Source of the DNA: Gammaproteobacteria bacterium
GTDB taxonomy: Bacteria > Pseudomonadota > Gammaproteobacteria > Eutrophobiales > Eutrophobiaceae
Length of the DNA stretch: 64,000 nucleotides
NCBI GenBank assembly: GCA_004297165.1
Contig: SCUJ01000006.1
Location: forward strand, 1,302,464-1,366,463
Direction of reading: 5' to 3'
Below, one piece after another: positions 7,964 through 16,003 of the stretch (position 1 is its first letter; each line of letters opens with the position of its first letter). The position numbers were made by a program, and so were the translations under genes. Under the pieces are notes generated by a model, which did not search any database, was not told the DNA's origin, and worked only from the letters and a program-made list of their open reading frames with translations.

Positions 7964-10333
7964 ATGAATCCCAATCTTTACCACCGGCCGGCGCTGGCCG
8001 GGACCGCCCTCCTGTTCGCCATCCTTGCAACTTCTGACGCGACCGCGCAAGACACCGCGGCCTCGTCCAGCATCATCGCGGACAATACCCTGGAGGTGAT
8101 CAACATCACCGCGAGAAAACGCGAGGAGGGCCTGCAGGATACGCCCATCTCCGTTTCGGCCTTCACCGGCGAGGGGCTTGAATACCGCGGCGTGACCAAC
8201 ATCGGCGAGATCGCCGGCTTCACGCCCAACCTCAATTTCCAGAACAACCCCAGCTTTGGCGGCGCGAGCAACACGGCCTCGATCTACGTGCGCGGGATCG
8301 GCCAGAAGGAATTCCTGCCGACGGTGGAGCCGGGCGTCGGCCTGTACGTCGATGGCGTCTACATCGCCCGTTCGGTGGGCGCGATCCTCGATCTCGTCGA
8401 GATCGAGCGGGTCGAGGTCCTGCGCGGTCCGCAGGGCACGCTGTTCGGCCGCAACACCATCGGCGGGGCAATCAACATCACCACCCGCAAGCCCGATGAG
8501 GAATTCGCGGGCCGCGGCGAGGTCACCTACGGGACCGACGACCGCATCAACGCCCGCGGCTCGGTCAACATCCCGCTGCCGGAAAATTTCTTCGTCTCGC
8601 TCGCCGGGGCAAGTCTCAATCAGAACGGGTATCTCACCCGGGATGACGGGGTTGATCTGGGCGATGACAGCACCCTGACCGGACGCGCCGCCTTCCGCTG
8701 GCTGGTGAACGACAGTCTGGAGATCCAGGGCGCCCTGGAAGGCACGCAGGATCGCGAGAACGGACCGGCCATGTCGCTGCTCGCCATCAACTATGCCGGC
8801 CCCATCGATCCGGACACCCCGCCGATGGCGACCATCCACAACGTTGGCGCGAGCCTCGCCGCGGGCGGTCCGGCTGCGCCCTGCGCCTTCCCCGGCCAGA
8901 CGCTCAATCCGGCCGTGCCGCTCTGTTACGACGACCGTTACGTCGGCGGCGGCAACGCCGGCACGGCGTCGGCCTACTCCGACAGCGACCTGTGGGCCTT
9001 CAACCTCAACATCGACTGGAGCATCAACGATACGCTGGAGGCGAAATCCATCACCGCCTGGCGCAGCCTCGACAGCCAGTTCGCCCGCGATGGCGATCAC
9101 TCCCCGCACCGGGTCTCACAGTTCGAGGATTTCCTGGATCAGGATCAGTTCACCCAGGAATTGCAGTTGCTGGGCCGGGCCTTCGACAGCCGCCTGAACT
9201 GGATCCTCGGTTTCTACTATTTCCACGAGGAAGGCAACAACGTCAACCTGCTGGACTTCACCGTCTCGCGCTTCCGCAGCGGCGGCGATTACGACAACAC
9301 CAGCGTCGCCTTCTTCGCCCAGGGCACCTACGACATCACCGAGGTCCTGCATCTCACCGCCGGGATGCGTTACACCGACGATGAGAAGAACTTCACGCCG
9401 GATCAGATCATCTTCCAGAACTACTTCGCCGGCAGCGGTCATCCGCAGCTCGACGCGCCCTTCATGCAGGCGGGCCAGCGCATCCTCCCGCTGCTGGAGA
9501 AGACCGAGACCATCGACGAGTTCACGCCTTATGTAAACCTCGCCTATGACTTCACCGACAGCCTGATGGGCTATGTGAGCTACTCGGAAGGCTTCAAGTC
9601 CGGCGGCTTCTCGCAGCGCGTGTTTCCGCCCATCGTGGCGCCTTTCACCGCCCCGCCGGGGACCGCGGACATCGATCTCATCCCGTCCTTCGCCCCGGAA
9701 TTCGTGCAGGTCTACGAAGGCGGCTTCAAGTACACCGGCGCGGACGGCAGGCTCAGGGTGAACGGCGCGGCCTTCTACACCGACTACACGGATTTGCAGG
9801 TGCAGGTCTTCACCAGCGTGGCCCCGGTGACCAAGAATGTGGGCAGCGCCTCGCTTGCGGGCCTGGAACTCGAAATGCAGTTCATCCCCGCCGATGCCTG
9901 GCTCGTCGAGGCCGGACTCGGCTATATCGATGCGGAATACGACGAGATCGACACCGCCACCACCTTCATCCAGAAGGACAACGAATTCGAGCGCGTGCCC
10001 GAATGGTCATTGAACGCGGCGGTCTCGCGGGAATTTCCGGTGTCGGGCGATCGCGGCATGCTGATCCCGCGCTTCGACTGGTCCTACACCTCGGACTTCT
10101 TCAACGATTCCTTCAATACTCCAATCATCGCGACGGATGCCTATCATCTCCTCAATGCGAGCCTCACGTGGCGGAGTCCGTCGGAGAAATATTCCGTGGT
10201 CCTCGGCGGCAAAAACCTGGGAGACGAGCATTACCTGCTCACGGGCGACATCGGCGACGCCTTCCAGTCCGCGGAAGGGGTATTGGATCGGGGCCGGCAG
10301 TTTTATCTCACGGGGCGGATTAGTTTCGACTAG
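7964..10333 (+). CDS. TonB-dependent outer-membrane receptor
   Basis: 789 residues. A signal peptide (residues 1-29, ending DATAQ) is followed by a TonB-box-like stretch (LEVINITARKREE) and the plug domain (VSAFTGEGLEYRGV, ending with the RGPQGTLFGRNTIGGAINI motif). The rest is beta-barrel strands with alternating aromatic residues up to the C-terminal strand (YLTGRISFD). The plug motif VTARKREE/LQDTPISVSA is typical of receptors common in sphingomonads and marine gammaproteobacteria that import organic substrates rather than siderophores alone. It may import the compound oxidised by the nearby quinoproteins, which is inference from context only. Its last codon is followed immediately by an AGG/TAGGGG repeat tract. 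Confidence 0.93.
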   Translation: MNPNLYHRPALAGTALLFAILATSDATAQDTAASSSIIADNTLEVINITARKREEGLQDTPISVSAFTGEGLEYRGVTNIGEIAGFTPNLNFQNNPSFGGASNTASIYVRGIGQKEFLPTVEPGVGLYVDGVYIARSVGAILDLVEIERVEVLRGPQGTLFGRNTIGGAINITTRKPDEEFAGRGEVTYGTDDRINARGSVNIPLPENFFVSLAGASLNQNGYLTRDDGVDLGDDSTLTGRAAFRWLVNDSLEIQGALEGTQDRENGPAMSLLAINYAGPIDPDTPPMATIHNVGASLAAGGPAAPCAFPGQTLNPAVPLCYDDRYVGGGNAGTASAYSDSDLWAFNLNIDWSINDTLEAKSITAWRSLDSQFARDGDHSPHRVSQFEDFLDQDQFTQELQLLGRAFDSRLNWILGFYYFHEEGNNVNLLDFTVSRFRSGGDYDNTSVAFFAQGTYDITEVLHLTAGMRYTDDEKNFTPDQIIFQNYFAGSGHPQLDAPFMQAGQRILPLLEKTETIDEFTPYVNLAYDFTDSLMGYVSYSEGFKSGGFSQRVFPPIVAPFTAPPGTADIDLIPSFAPEFVQVYEGGFKYTGADGRLRVNGAAFYTDYTDLQVQVFTSVAPVTKNVGSASLAGLELEMQFIPADAWLVEAGLGYIDAEYDEIDTATTFIQKDNEFERVPEWSLNAAVSREFPVSGDRGMLIPRFDWSYTSDFFNDSFNTPIIATDAYHLLNASLTWRSPSEKYSVVLGGKNLGDEHYLLTGDIGDAFQSAEGVLDRGRQFYLTGRISFD

Positions 10334-10337
10334 GAAA

Positions 10338-10444
10338 TAGGGGTTAGGGGTTAGGGGTTAGGGGTTAGGGGTTAGGGGTTAGGGGTTAGGGATTTTTAAA
10401 TCCTATTCCCTATTCCCTATTCCCTATCCCCTACCCCCTATCCC
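10338..10444. repeat. Inverted pair of heptanucleotide tandem arrays
   Basis: Seven head-to-tail TAGGGGT units run from 10338 to 10386. They are followed by a central palindrome (GGGATTT/AAATCC around 10389-10403) and then by the complementary-sense array of CCCTATT/CCCCTAT units to 10444. The two halves could pair into a long imperfect hairpin. It sits between two convergent genes and provides the stop codon of the gene at 10445. Confidence 0.85.
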
Positions 10445-11170
10445 CTACTTCGCCTTCTTCCGCTTCGCCGCCTTCCACTTCTTGCCGGTGACCGGATGCC
10501 GGTAATGGAAAGGAATCACCGGGGTCATCGGCCAGCGGCCGGGGGCGGGCGAGATTAACTCATCCGCTCCGGCGGGATCCTCCGGCCAGGTCGTCGTGAT
10601 GCGGCCGATCTCGTGCTTGTCCCAGCCCGCCCAGCCCTTGTCGTATTCGCCCCAATACGTCACGTTGTAGTCCAGCAGGCGGATCTTCCAGATGCCGTCC
10701 TCGCGGACATACTCGTTCTCGTAGACGCCGCCTTCCCACCACTGTTGCAAGCGACCCTCAGGAACCACGCCCTGCGACAGATGTGTGCCCGCCTGCATGA
10801 AACAACGGAAGCGCCCGTGCGCCGAACGGCGATCGTCGGCGACATGGACGATCCCCTGCAACTGGAGATGGTCGAGCAGAAAGCCGTCGATGGGCCCGTT
10901 ATAACCCGCGGTGAAACGCTGCCGGAAGCGATCGAGATACAGGCGCATGACGCCCGGCCTGCCGATGAACCGGCCGCCTCCGAAGCGCACCTCGCAATCC
11001 TCGCAGAACAGTTCGACGACCTCGTTGTAGAGGCATTTGTCCAGGAAATAGCCATAGGCATACTGCAATTCCCGGATGGCCTCCCGGTCCTGCAACAGGT
11101 CCACCGCGTGGCGCAGTTTCTCCAGCTCCGTGTTCAGTTTTTTGGACTTGGATTTCTTTTTTTTCGGCAT
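10445..11170 (-). CDS. NTF2/SnoaL-like protein with lysine-rich ends
   Basis: 241 residues. The core (residues 25-160, beginning LQDREAIRELQYAYGYFLDKC and continuing through WEGGVYENEYVREDGIWKI in shorter blocks) matches the SnoaL-like branch of the NTF2 superfamily, a cone-shaped fold used by ketosteroid isomerases, dehydratases and ring hydroxylase small subunits. Both termini are unusually basic (MPKKKKSKSKK at the start, AAKRKKAK at the end). It is 36 bases downstream of the MFS transporter gene on the same strand and likely co-transcribed with it. The final stop TAG coincides with the edge of the heptamer repeat. Function on a specific substrate is not deducible. Confidence 0.75.
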   Translation of the reverse strand: MPKKKKSKSKKLNTELEKLRHAVDLLQDREAIRELQYAYGYFLDKCLYNEVVELFCEDCEVRFGGGRFIGRPGVMRLYLDRFRQRFTAGYNGPIDGFLLDHLQLQGIVHVADDRRSAHGRFRCFMQAGTHLSQGVVPEGRLQQWWEGGVYENEYVREDGIWKIRLLDYNVTYWGEYDKGWAGWDKHEIGRITTTWPEDPAGADELISPAPGRWPMTPVIPFHYRHPVTGKKWKAAKRKKAK

Positions 11171-11206
11171 GGCGCCCCCCGTTATTGTTAATGGTCTCGT
11201 CCAAGT

Positions 11207-12457
11207 TTAGTTCAGAATCTCCGCCCGGGCCTGTACCGCCTTGACTCGCACGGGGACCGTTTCTTCGAGAAAGAAGCCCAGGAGTCCGCCGCAACAGGCG
11301 CAACCCGCGGCAATCAGAATCGGCGCGGTGAGGTTGGTCTGATCCGCGGCCCAGCCGGCGACCGCCGGCAGCACGAAGCCCCCCGCGATCTCGCCGGTGC
11401 AGACCACCATGCCCATGGCCGTCGCGGCAAGGCCGGGCGACACGGATTCGCCGGGCACCACGCCCATGAACAGGGGGAAGACCCCCGTGCCGCACCAGCC
11501 GACGAACATGATGGCCCCCATCATCCACAGGGGTCCCTGAAAAAAGACCGCCGTAAGCGGGGCGAGCATGCTGACCAGACAAAAAGCGATCATCACCGGC
11601 TTGCGTCCGATCCGATCGGAGAGCGCCGGCACCAGCGAGCCGCCGAGGGCCGAACAGATCCCGAGCGCCGCCATGATGCGGCTCATGTGCAGCGGGCTGA
11701 TATGCCGGTATTCGGTGAAAAAGACCGGCAGGAAGGTGGACCCGAGCAGCAGCCAGCCCACCATGCAGCAACTGATCAGGGCGCAGACCCGCGCGTTACG
11801 CACCCGCAACAGCGTGCGCAATCCGTTGAAAAACCCGGCGGCCGGCGCTCCTCCCGTGGCGGCGGCCTGCGGCGCCTCCGGTTCGCGCACATAACGCCAG
11901 ATCAGCAGCGCGCAGATCAGTCCGGGCAGGCCGGCGATGAAAAAACTGTTGCGCCAGCCAAAGCGCTCCGCCATCAATACCAGAATGACCGATGCGACCG
12001 TGGTGCCGAGCAGGGCGCTGAAGACGTTCTGCATGATCCCGGCGTTGAGTCCGCGCCGCTTCGGCGTGGATACCTGGTTCATGATCGCCAGGCACACCGG
12101 CAGGAACGGCCCTTCCGCCAGCCCCATGACCACGCGCGCCGCAAGCAGCATCAGGAACGACTGGGCGAAACCCGAGAGGATGGAACAGCAGGAAAAGATG
12201 GCGATGAAGGCGAGCAGGAATGGTTTACGGCGGTTGCAGTGATCCGACCAAGCGCTGATGAAATAGGCCGAGAGCGCCCAGGCCAGCGCGAGCCCCGATC
12301 CGAGCAGGCCGATCTGCGTATTGGTCAGCGCCAGATCGTCGAGGATGTACGGCATCAGGTAGTTCAGGGCATTGCGATCGAAAAACACGATCCCGAAGCT
12401 GATGCCCAGTAACAGCAACAGGCCGTTTTCGTAACTGAGCAGGCGCGATTCCCGCAT
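11207..12457 (-). CDS. Major facilitator superfamily transporter
   Basis: 416 residues with about twelve hydrophobic segments in two halves. The first loop shows a DRNALNYLMP segment and the loop 2-3 motif SDHCNRRKP; the second half repeats it as SDRIGRKPV, the conserved MFS cytoplasmic loop. The DRxxLxYxxP pattern resembles the anion:cation symporter family (hexuronate, phthalate, other organic acids), so an organic anion is plausible. It heads a two-gene unit with the NTF2-like gene. The sequence gives no substrate. Confidence 0.88.
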   Translation of the reverse strand: MRESRLLSYENGLLLLLGISFGIVFFDRNALNYLMPYILDDLALTNTQIGLLGSGLALAWALSAYFISAWSDHCNRRKPFLLAFIAIFSCCSILSGFAQSFLMLLAARVVMGLAEGPFLPVCLAIMNQVSTPKRRGLNAGIMQNVFSALLGTTVASVILVLMAERFGWRNSFFIAGLPGLICALLIWRYVREPEAPQAAATGGAPAAGFFNGLRTLLRVRNARVCALISCCMVGWLLLGSTFLPVFFTEYRHISPLHMSRIMAALGICSALGGSLVPALSDRIGRKPVMIAFCLVSMLAPLTAVFFQGPLWMMGAIMFVGWCGTGVFPLFMGVVPGESVSPGLAATAMGMVVCTGEIAGGFVLPAVAGWAADQTNLTAPILIAAGCACCGGLLGFFLEETVPVRVKAVQARAEILN

Positions 12458-12524
12458 GGTCTCCCCTCCAGCGAATTATGTATGACCGTTTAGCCATAAG
12501 GGCTACTTCCGCGGTATTTGCGCA

Positions 12525-12649
12525 AAGGAAACTCTGATATACGTCTTGCCGGCGTAGGCCGGCATCCAGTAATCAATTGTTTTTGACTGGATTCCGGCTT
12601 TCGCCGGAACGACGACCAATAGTATTTAGCGCTTGTTCAGAGTTTCCTT
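12525..12649. mobile_element. MITE-like element with 13-bp terminal inverted repeats
   Basis: Perfect 13-base terminal inverted repeats, AAGGAAACTCTGA at 12525-12537 and TCAGAGTTTCCTT at 12637-12649, enclose about 99 bases. The interior is a second dyad: GCCGGCATCCAGT facing ACTGGATTCCGGC, with a TCGCCGGAACGACG flank. It has no coding capacity, so it would be a non-autonomous element if mobile. It fills most of the 306-base gap between the MFS gene and the lipoprotein gene; I saw no clear target-site duplication. Confidence 0.6.
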
Positions 12650-12805
12650 AACCTAAGGATTCTAAAATTATTACCCGCGGATCCGTATGGCGCCGGAACA
12701 ATGCTAAGATTGCACATCGGCCTGACCAAGACAACCATAACCTGAGATCCGCAACCGGGCGGCATGCAACAGTCCGCCCATGGGTTGCAGCACAGAACGT
12801 TCGTC

Positions 12806-13387
12806 ATGCGCGAAACAATCCACAGCCCTGCCCAGCGCGGGAATTCCATCGCCCTCCCGCTGGCGGCGCTCGCCTTGCATCTGTTACTGTCCGCTTGCGC
12901 CATGGCCCCGCGGCCGGATTCGGAATGGCCGGACGGGATCCCGCCCAGGGATTATTTCATCGAGCGTTACCGCAGTGACGCCGCCAACCATGATCTGCAA
13001 AGCGAACGGGAATACCTGACCTGGGTGCGGCGTTTCTACGAGGGTTGGGAGATCTATCCGTTCGGCTGGCTGGACATGCAGAAGGACGTCATCGGCCTGA
13101 TCGCGGCGGATCAGGCGGATGCGGCGCTCGAAAAGCTGCGCAACGCCGGCCGTATCATCGCGACAGACTGGGCGCGGCACAACACCATCCATCGCATCAC
13201 GACCAAACTGCTGGCCCTCTGGGGCGAAGTCATCGAGGTCGCCCTGGGCGACGGCAAGGCCGATGCCGCCATCGAACTGATCACCGAGGATGCCCAAGAC
13301 TTGGTGGAAGGCGAGACCAAACCGGAGAACTACGACCCGGTCTATTACGAATCGCGCCTCGGCATATACATGGAGGAGTTGTTCTGA
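12806..13387 (+). CDS. Hypothetical lipoprotein
   Basis: 193 residues from the ATG at 12806; an in-frame ATG at 12764 would add 14 polar residues before the signal peptide. The signal peptide ends in the lipobox LLLSAC, giving a lipidated Cys. The mature part is mostly helical and acidic (PRDYFIERYRSD, REYLTWVRRFYEGWEIYPFGW, then DADAALEKLRNAGR-like helices). I recognise no enzymatic motif. The gene is 5 bases upstream of a cytochrome c gene, so the two products may act together at the membrane. Both frame and length look genuine because codon use matches neighbours and the lipobox is well placed. Confidence 0.7.
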   Translation: MRETIHSPAQRGNSIALPLAALALHLLLSACAMAPRPDSEWPDGIPPRDYFIERYRSDAANHDLQSEREYLTWVRRFYEGWEIYPFGWLDMQKDVIGLIAADQADAALEKLRNAGRIIATDWARHNTIHRITTKLLALWGEVIEVALGDGKADAAIELITEDAQDLVEGETKPENYDPVYYESRLGIYMEELF

Positions 13388-13392
13388 CGGCC

Positions 13393-13815
13393 ATGGGCAA
13401 GACCTCCGCCGCACTGGGGCACGGTCCCTGTGTGCTGCTGATCCTCTTGCTGCTCTCCTTGCCCATGTGCGCCCGGATGCCGGAAAAGCCGGGTTACACC
13501 GGCGAACAGGTCGAGCGCGGGCGGAAGATCTACCGCAAATCCTGCGCACAGTGTCACGGCACGACGCTCGCCAACGGCCTCTTCGGCGCGCCGCTCAAGG
13601 GCGAGTACTTCCGGGAGCAATGGCGCGGCCGGCCGGTGGCTGCGCTCCATGCGGTCGCGCAATACACCATGCCGCCGGAGGCCCCGGCCTCGTTGAGCAC
13701 GGCGGAGATTGCGGATGTCCTGGCGCTGATCCTCGCGGAGAACGGTCTCGCGCCCGGAGAGAATGAATTGCCCGCTGAGATCGAGCCGCTAGGGAGAATG
13801 ATCCTTATATGGTAG
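13393..13815 (+). CDS. Small periplasmic c-type cytochrome
   Basis: 140 residues from the ATG at 13393. A signal segment rich in Leu (LLILLLLSLPMCA) may be a lipoprotein or anchor signal, with Cys in the PMCAR stretch. The haem motif CAQCH lies in GRKIYRKSCAQCHGTTLANG, and a Met ligand is likely in YTMPPEAP; the C-terminal helix (TAEIADVLALILAENG) completes a class I cytochrome c. It could accept electrons from the quinoproteins around it, for instance the convergent PQQ dehydrogenase. The stop codon TAG is the first part of a GTAGGGGCGA repeat, so the native C-terminus may have been altered by repeat insertion. Confidence 0.85.
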   Translation: MGKTSAALGHGPCVLLILLLLSLPMCARMPEKPGYTGEQVERGRKIYRKSCAQCHGTTLANGLFGAPLKGEYFREQWRGRPVAALHAVAQYTMPPEAPASLSTAEIADVLALILAENGLAPGENELPAEIEPLGRMILIW

Positions 13816-14030
13816 GGGCGAACCTTGTGTTCGCCCTTAATTTGCATGGGTGGTAACGCACGACAGGGCGATCACAAGGATCGCCCCTACAAATAACCTA
13901 TCCCCTATCCCCTATCCCCTATGACCAATGACAATTGACCATCATGACAGGGCGATCACAAGGATCGCCCCTACAAACAACCTATCCCCTATCCCCTATC
14001 CCCTATCACCAATGACAATTGACCAATGAC
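13812..14030. repeat. Intergenic repeat cluster with an 84-bp tandem duplication
   Basis: A GATC-type dyad pair occupies 13812-13890. A unit of 84 bases starting GACAGGGCGATC at 13862 is then repeated from 13946 to about 14028, each unit containing one dyad, a run of CCCCTAT heptamers and GACCAATGACAATTGACCA. The cluster separates the convergent cytochrome and PQQ dehydrogenase genes and contains no gene. Confidence 0.8.
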
Positions 14031-14042
14031 CAATGACCATTT

Positions 14043-15803
14043 TTATTCCGGTAATGCGAATACAAACAACCTATGCTCATCGCCCGGCTTCACCTCCGGC
14101 GTCAACCGCAACAGACACATCGTGGTCACCGAATAGCCGGTGCTGACGGCGACATACTGGCGGCCGTTCGCGGCGAAGCTGACCGGATAACCCGTCACCG
14201 GCGCGCCGAGGTCGGTCTCCCAGAGCACCGCGCCGCTCGCCGCGTCGAAGGCGCGGAATTTGCCCGCGGCGTCGCCGCCGAAGATCAGACCGCCGCCGGT
14301 CGCCACCACCGAGGTCATCGCCGCGCGCTGGCTGTGGGTCCAGACGGTCTTTCCGGTTTCCAGCGAGAACGCCTGCAAGGTCCCGAGGTCCGTAACGCCA
14401 GGGGCAAGGATCGGGCTGTTCTTCACGCCGTAGAGGGCCTCCTTGTCGCGCTTGCTGATGGTGACCTCGGAATTCATGCACGTGTTCTGCAGCGGGTGGT
14501 ACATCAGATTGGTCGCGGGGCTGTAGCTCCCGGCCAGCCACATCTTGCCGCCGCAGTTGCTGGGGCAGATGAGATGCTTCTGCCCCGCTGCCGTGAAGAG
14601 GGCCTCCGGATTCACCGTGGCCTTGCCGGTCGCGCCGTCGATGCTCCCGACCACATTCTGCCGCACCGTGGGCCGCGCCCAGAGAAACTCGCCGGTCTCC
14701 CGATCCAGGGTGTAGATCACCCCGTTCTTGCCGGGGATGCCGCTCAAGACCTTGCGCCGCTCGCCGGGTTTTATGCGCGGGTTGATCCACGCCACGGCCT
14801 CCGCATCGGGCGCGACGGCGGTGTCCACCAGGATCCGCTCGAAGGGGTGATCGAGGTCCCAGTGATCGATGAGGTGCTGGTAATGCCAGGCCAGCTCGCC
14901 GGTGGCCGGGCGCAACGCGAGCGTGGAGTTGTGATAGAGATGCTCCTGGTCATTGCCGCCCAGCAGGAATTTCGGCCCCGGCGCGCTGACCGAGGTCCCC
15001 ATGTAGATGAGGTCCAGCGCCGGGTCGTAACTCGGCATCATCCAGGCCCCCACATGCCAGCGGTCCTCGTAGGGCACGCCGCCCCAGGTATCCTCGCCCT
15101 CGCCCGGCCGTTGGATATTATGAAAACGCCAGACCTCCTTGCCGGTCTTCGCATCGTGCGCGGTGATGACGCAGGCCGTCGGCCCGCCCGTGGGGAAACA
15201 GCCGCGTCCGGAGACGGCCAGGCCGCGGATGATGATGGGGCCCGAGGATTGCTGGGCCGGCTGTTCCTTGTAGTCGAGGATGCGGGTCTCCCAGGCCGTT
15301 TTGCCGGTGGCGGCGTCCAGGGCGAAGATGAAATCGTCGTTACTGGTGTCGATGATGTAGCGATCGTAGATCGCGAGATTGCGATTGGTGCCGGGCGCCC
15401 CGATGAAATCGGCGAGATCCTCGGGCAAGGCGCGCCGGTGTTCCCACAGGACTTCCCCGGTGGCGGCGTCCAGGGCCTCGATCACGTCGTTGGGATTGGG
15501 CATGAACAACGCCCCCTGGTAGACCAGCGGCGTGCCCTCCTGCATCCCGCCCTCGACCATCTTCCGCGACCAGACCTGTTCGAGCCGCGCCACATTTCCG
15601 GTCGTGATCTGATCGAGCGGGCTGTAGCCCTGGCTGTCGTGGGTGCGTCGCCACATGAGCCAGTCCGAGGGATCCGGCTTCTCCAGCATGGCGTCCGTGA
15701 CCGGCGGCAACGTCGTAAGGTCCGGCGCCGCCGGGACGGCCTGAATCCCCATCAGAAACAGCCAAATGATTCCGGCGCCTGCCGGGCCGATTGCTGGTTT
15801 CAT
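14043..15803 (-). CDS. PQQ-dependent alcohol dehydrogenase-like quinoprotein
   Basis: 586 residues with a signal peptide (residues 1-26, ending VPAAP) and no haem domain. Eight-bladed propeller motifs recur (IEALDAATGEVLWEH, FALDAATGKTAWE, AHDAKTGKEVWRF, YTLDRETGEFLWA, FSLETGKTVWTH, FDAASGAVLWE). The active-site region reads DHWDLDHP, giving the expected catalytic Asp at about 316 and a second Asp at 318. The vicinal Cys pair of methanol dehydrogenase is absent, and the usual metal-binding Glu and Asn positions are not obvious, so it is a divergent member. It should oxidise an alcohol in the periplasm and need a separate electron acceptor such as the convergent cytochrome c. Confidence 0.85.
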   Translation of the reverse strand: MKPAIGPAGAGIIWLFLMGIQAVPAAPDLTTLPPVTDAMLEKPDPSDWLMWRRTHDSQGYSPLDQITTGNVARLEQVWSRKMVEGGMQEGTPLVYQGALFMPNPNDVIEALDAATGEVLWEHRRALPEDLADFIGAPGTNRNLAIYDRYIIDTSNDDFIFALDAATGKTAWETRILDYKEQPAQQSSGPIIIRGLAVSGRGCFPTGGPTACVITAHDAKTGKEVWRFHNIQRPGEGEDTWGGVPYEDRWHVGAWMMPSYDPALDLIYMGTSVSAPGPKFLLGGNDQEHLYHNSTLALRPATGELAWHYQHLIDHWDLDHPFERILVDTAVAPDAEAVAWINPRIKPGERRKVLSGIPGKNGVIYTLDRETGEFLWARPTVRQNVVGSIDGATGKATVNPEALFTAAGQKHLICPSNCGGKMWLAGSYSPATNLMYHPLQNTCMNSEVTISKRDKEALYGVKNSPILAPGVTDLGTLQAFSLETGKTVWTHSQRAAMTSVVATGGGLIFGGDAAGKFRAFDAASGAVLWETDLGAPVTGYPVSFAANGRQYVAVSTGYSVTTMCLLRLTPEVKPGDEHRLFVFALPE

Positions 15804-15865
15804 ATTCCCCCCTTGCGGTTTGAAGCCGGCGTGTCGATGTAGTGCCGGGGTTACTCTACAGGAAT

Positions 15866-16003
15866 GGGGGGGGTAGGGGGTAGGGGGTAGGGGATAGGGG
15901 ATAGGGGGTAGGGGTTAGACTATCCCCTATTCCCTATTCCCTATTCCCTATTCCCTATTCCCTATTCCCTATCCCCTATTCCCTATCCCCTACCCCCTAT
16001 CCC
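15866..16003. repeat. Inverted heptanucleotide arrays reaching into the EAL gene
   Basis: GGGGGTA/GGGGATA units on the + strand (15866-15917) are followed by about ten CCCTATT/CCCCTAT units to about 16003, again an inverted arrangement around 15917-15923. The array covers the last codons and the stop codon (TAG at 15983-15985) of the EAL-domain gene. Confidence 0.8.

Noticed and set aside
7937-9109. A 390-codon minus-strand frame opposite the TonB-dependent receptor
   Set aside because: The receptor frame has signal peptide, plug and barrel; the opposite frame has no known pattern.
10338-10444. TAGGGGT array considered as a real chromosome end
   Set aside because: It is internal, flanked by genes on both sides, and occurs several times as facing pairs.
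13893-14030. Regularly spaced repeats considered as a CRISPR array
   Set aside because: Units are tandem heptamers and dyads without unique spacers of constant length, and no cas gene is present.
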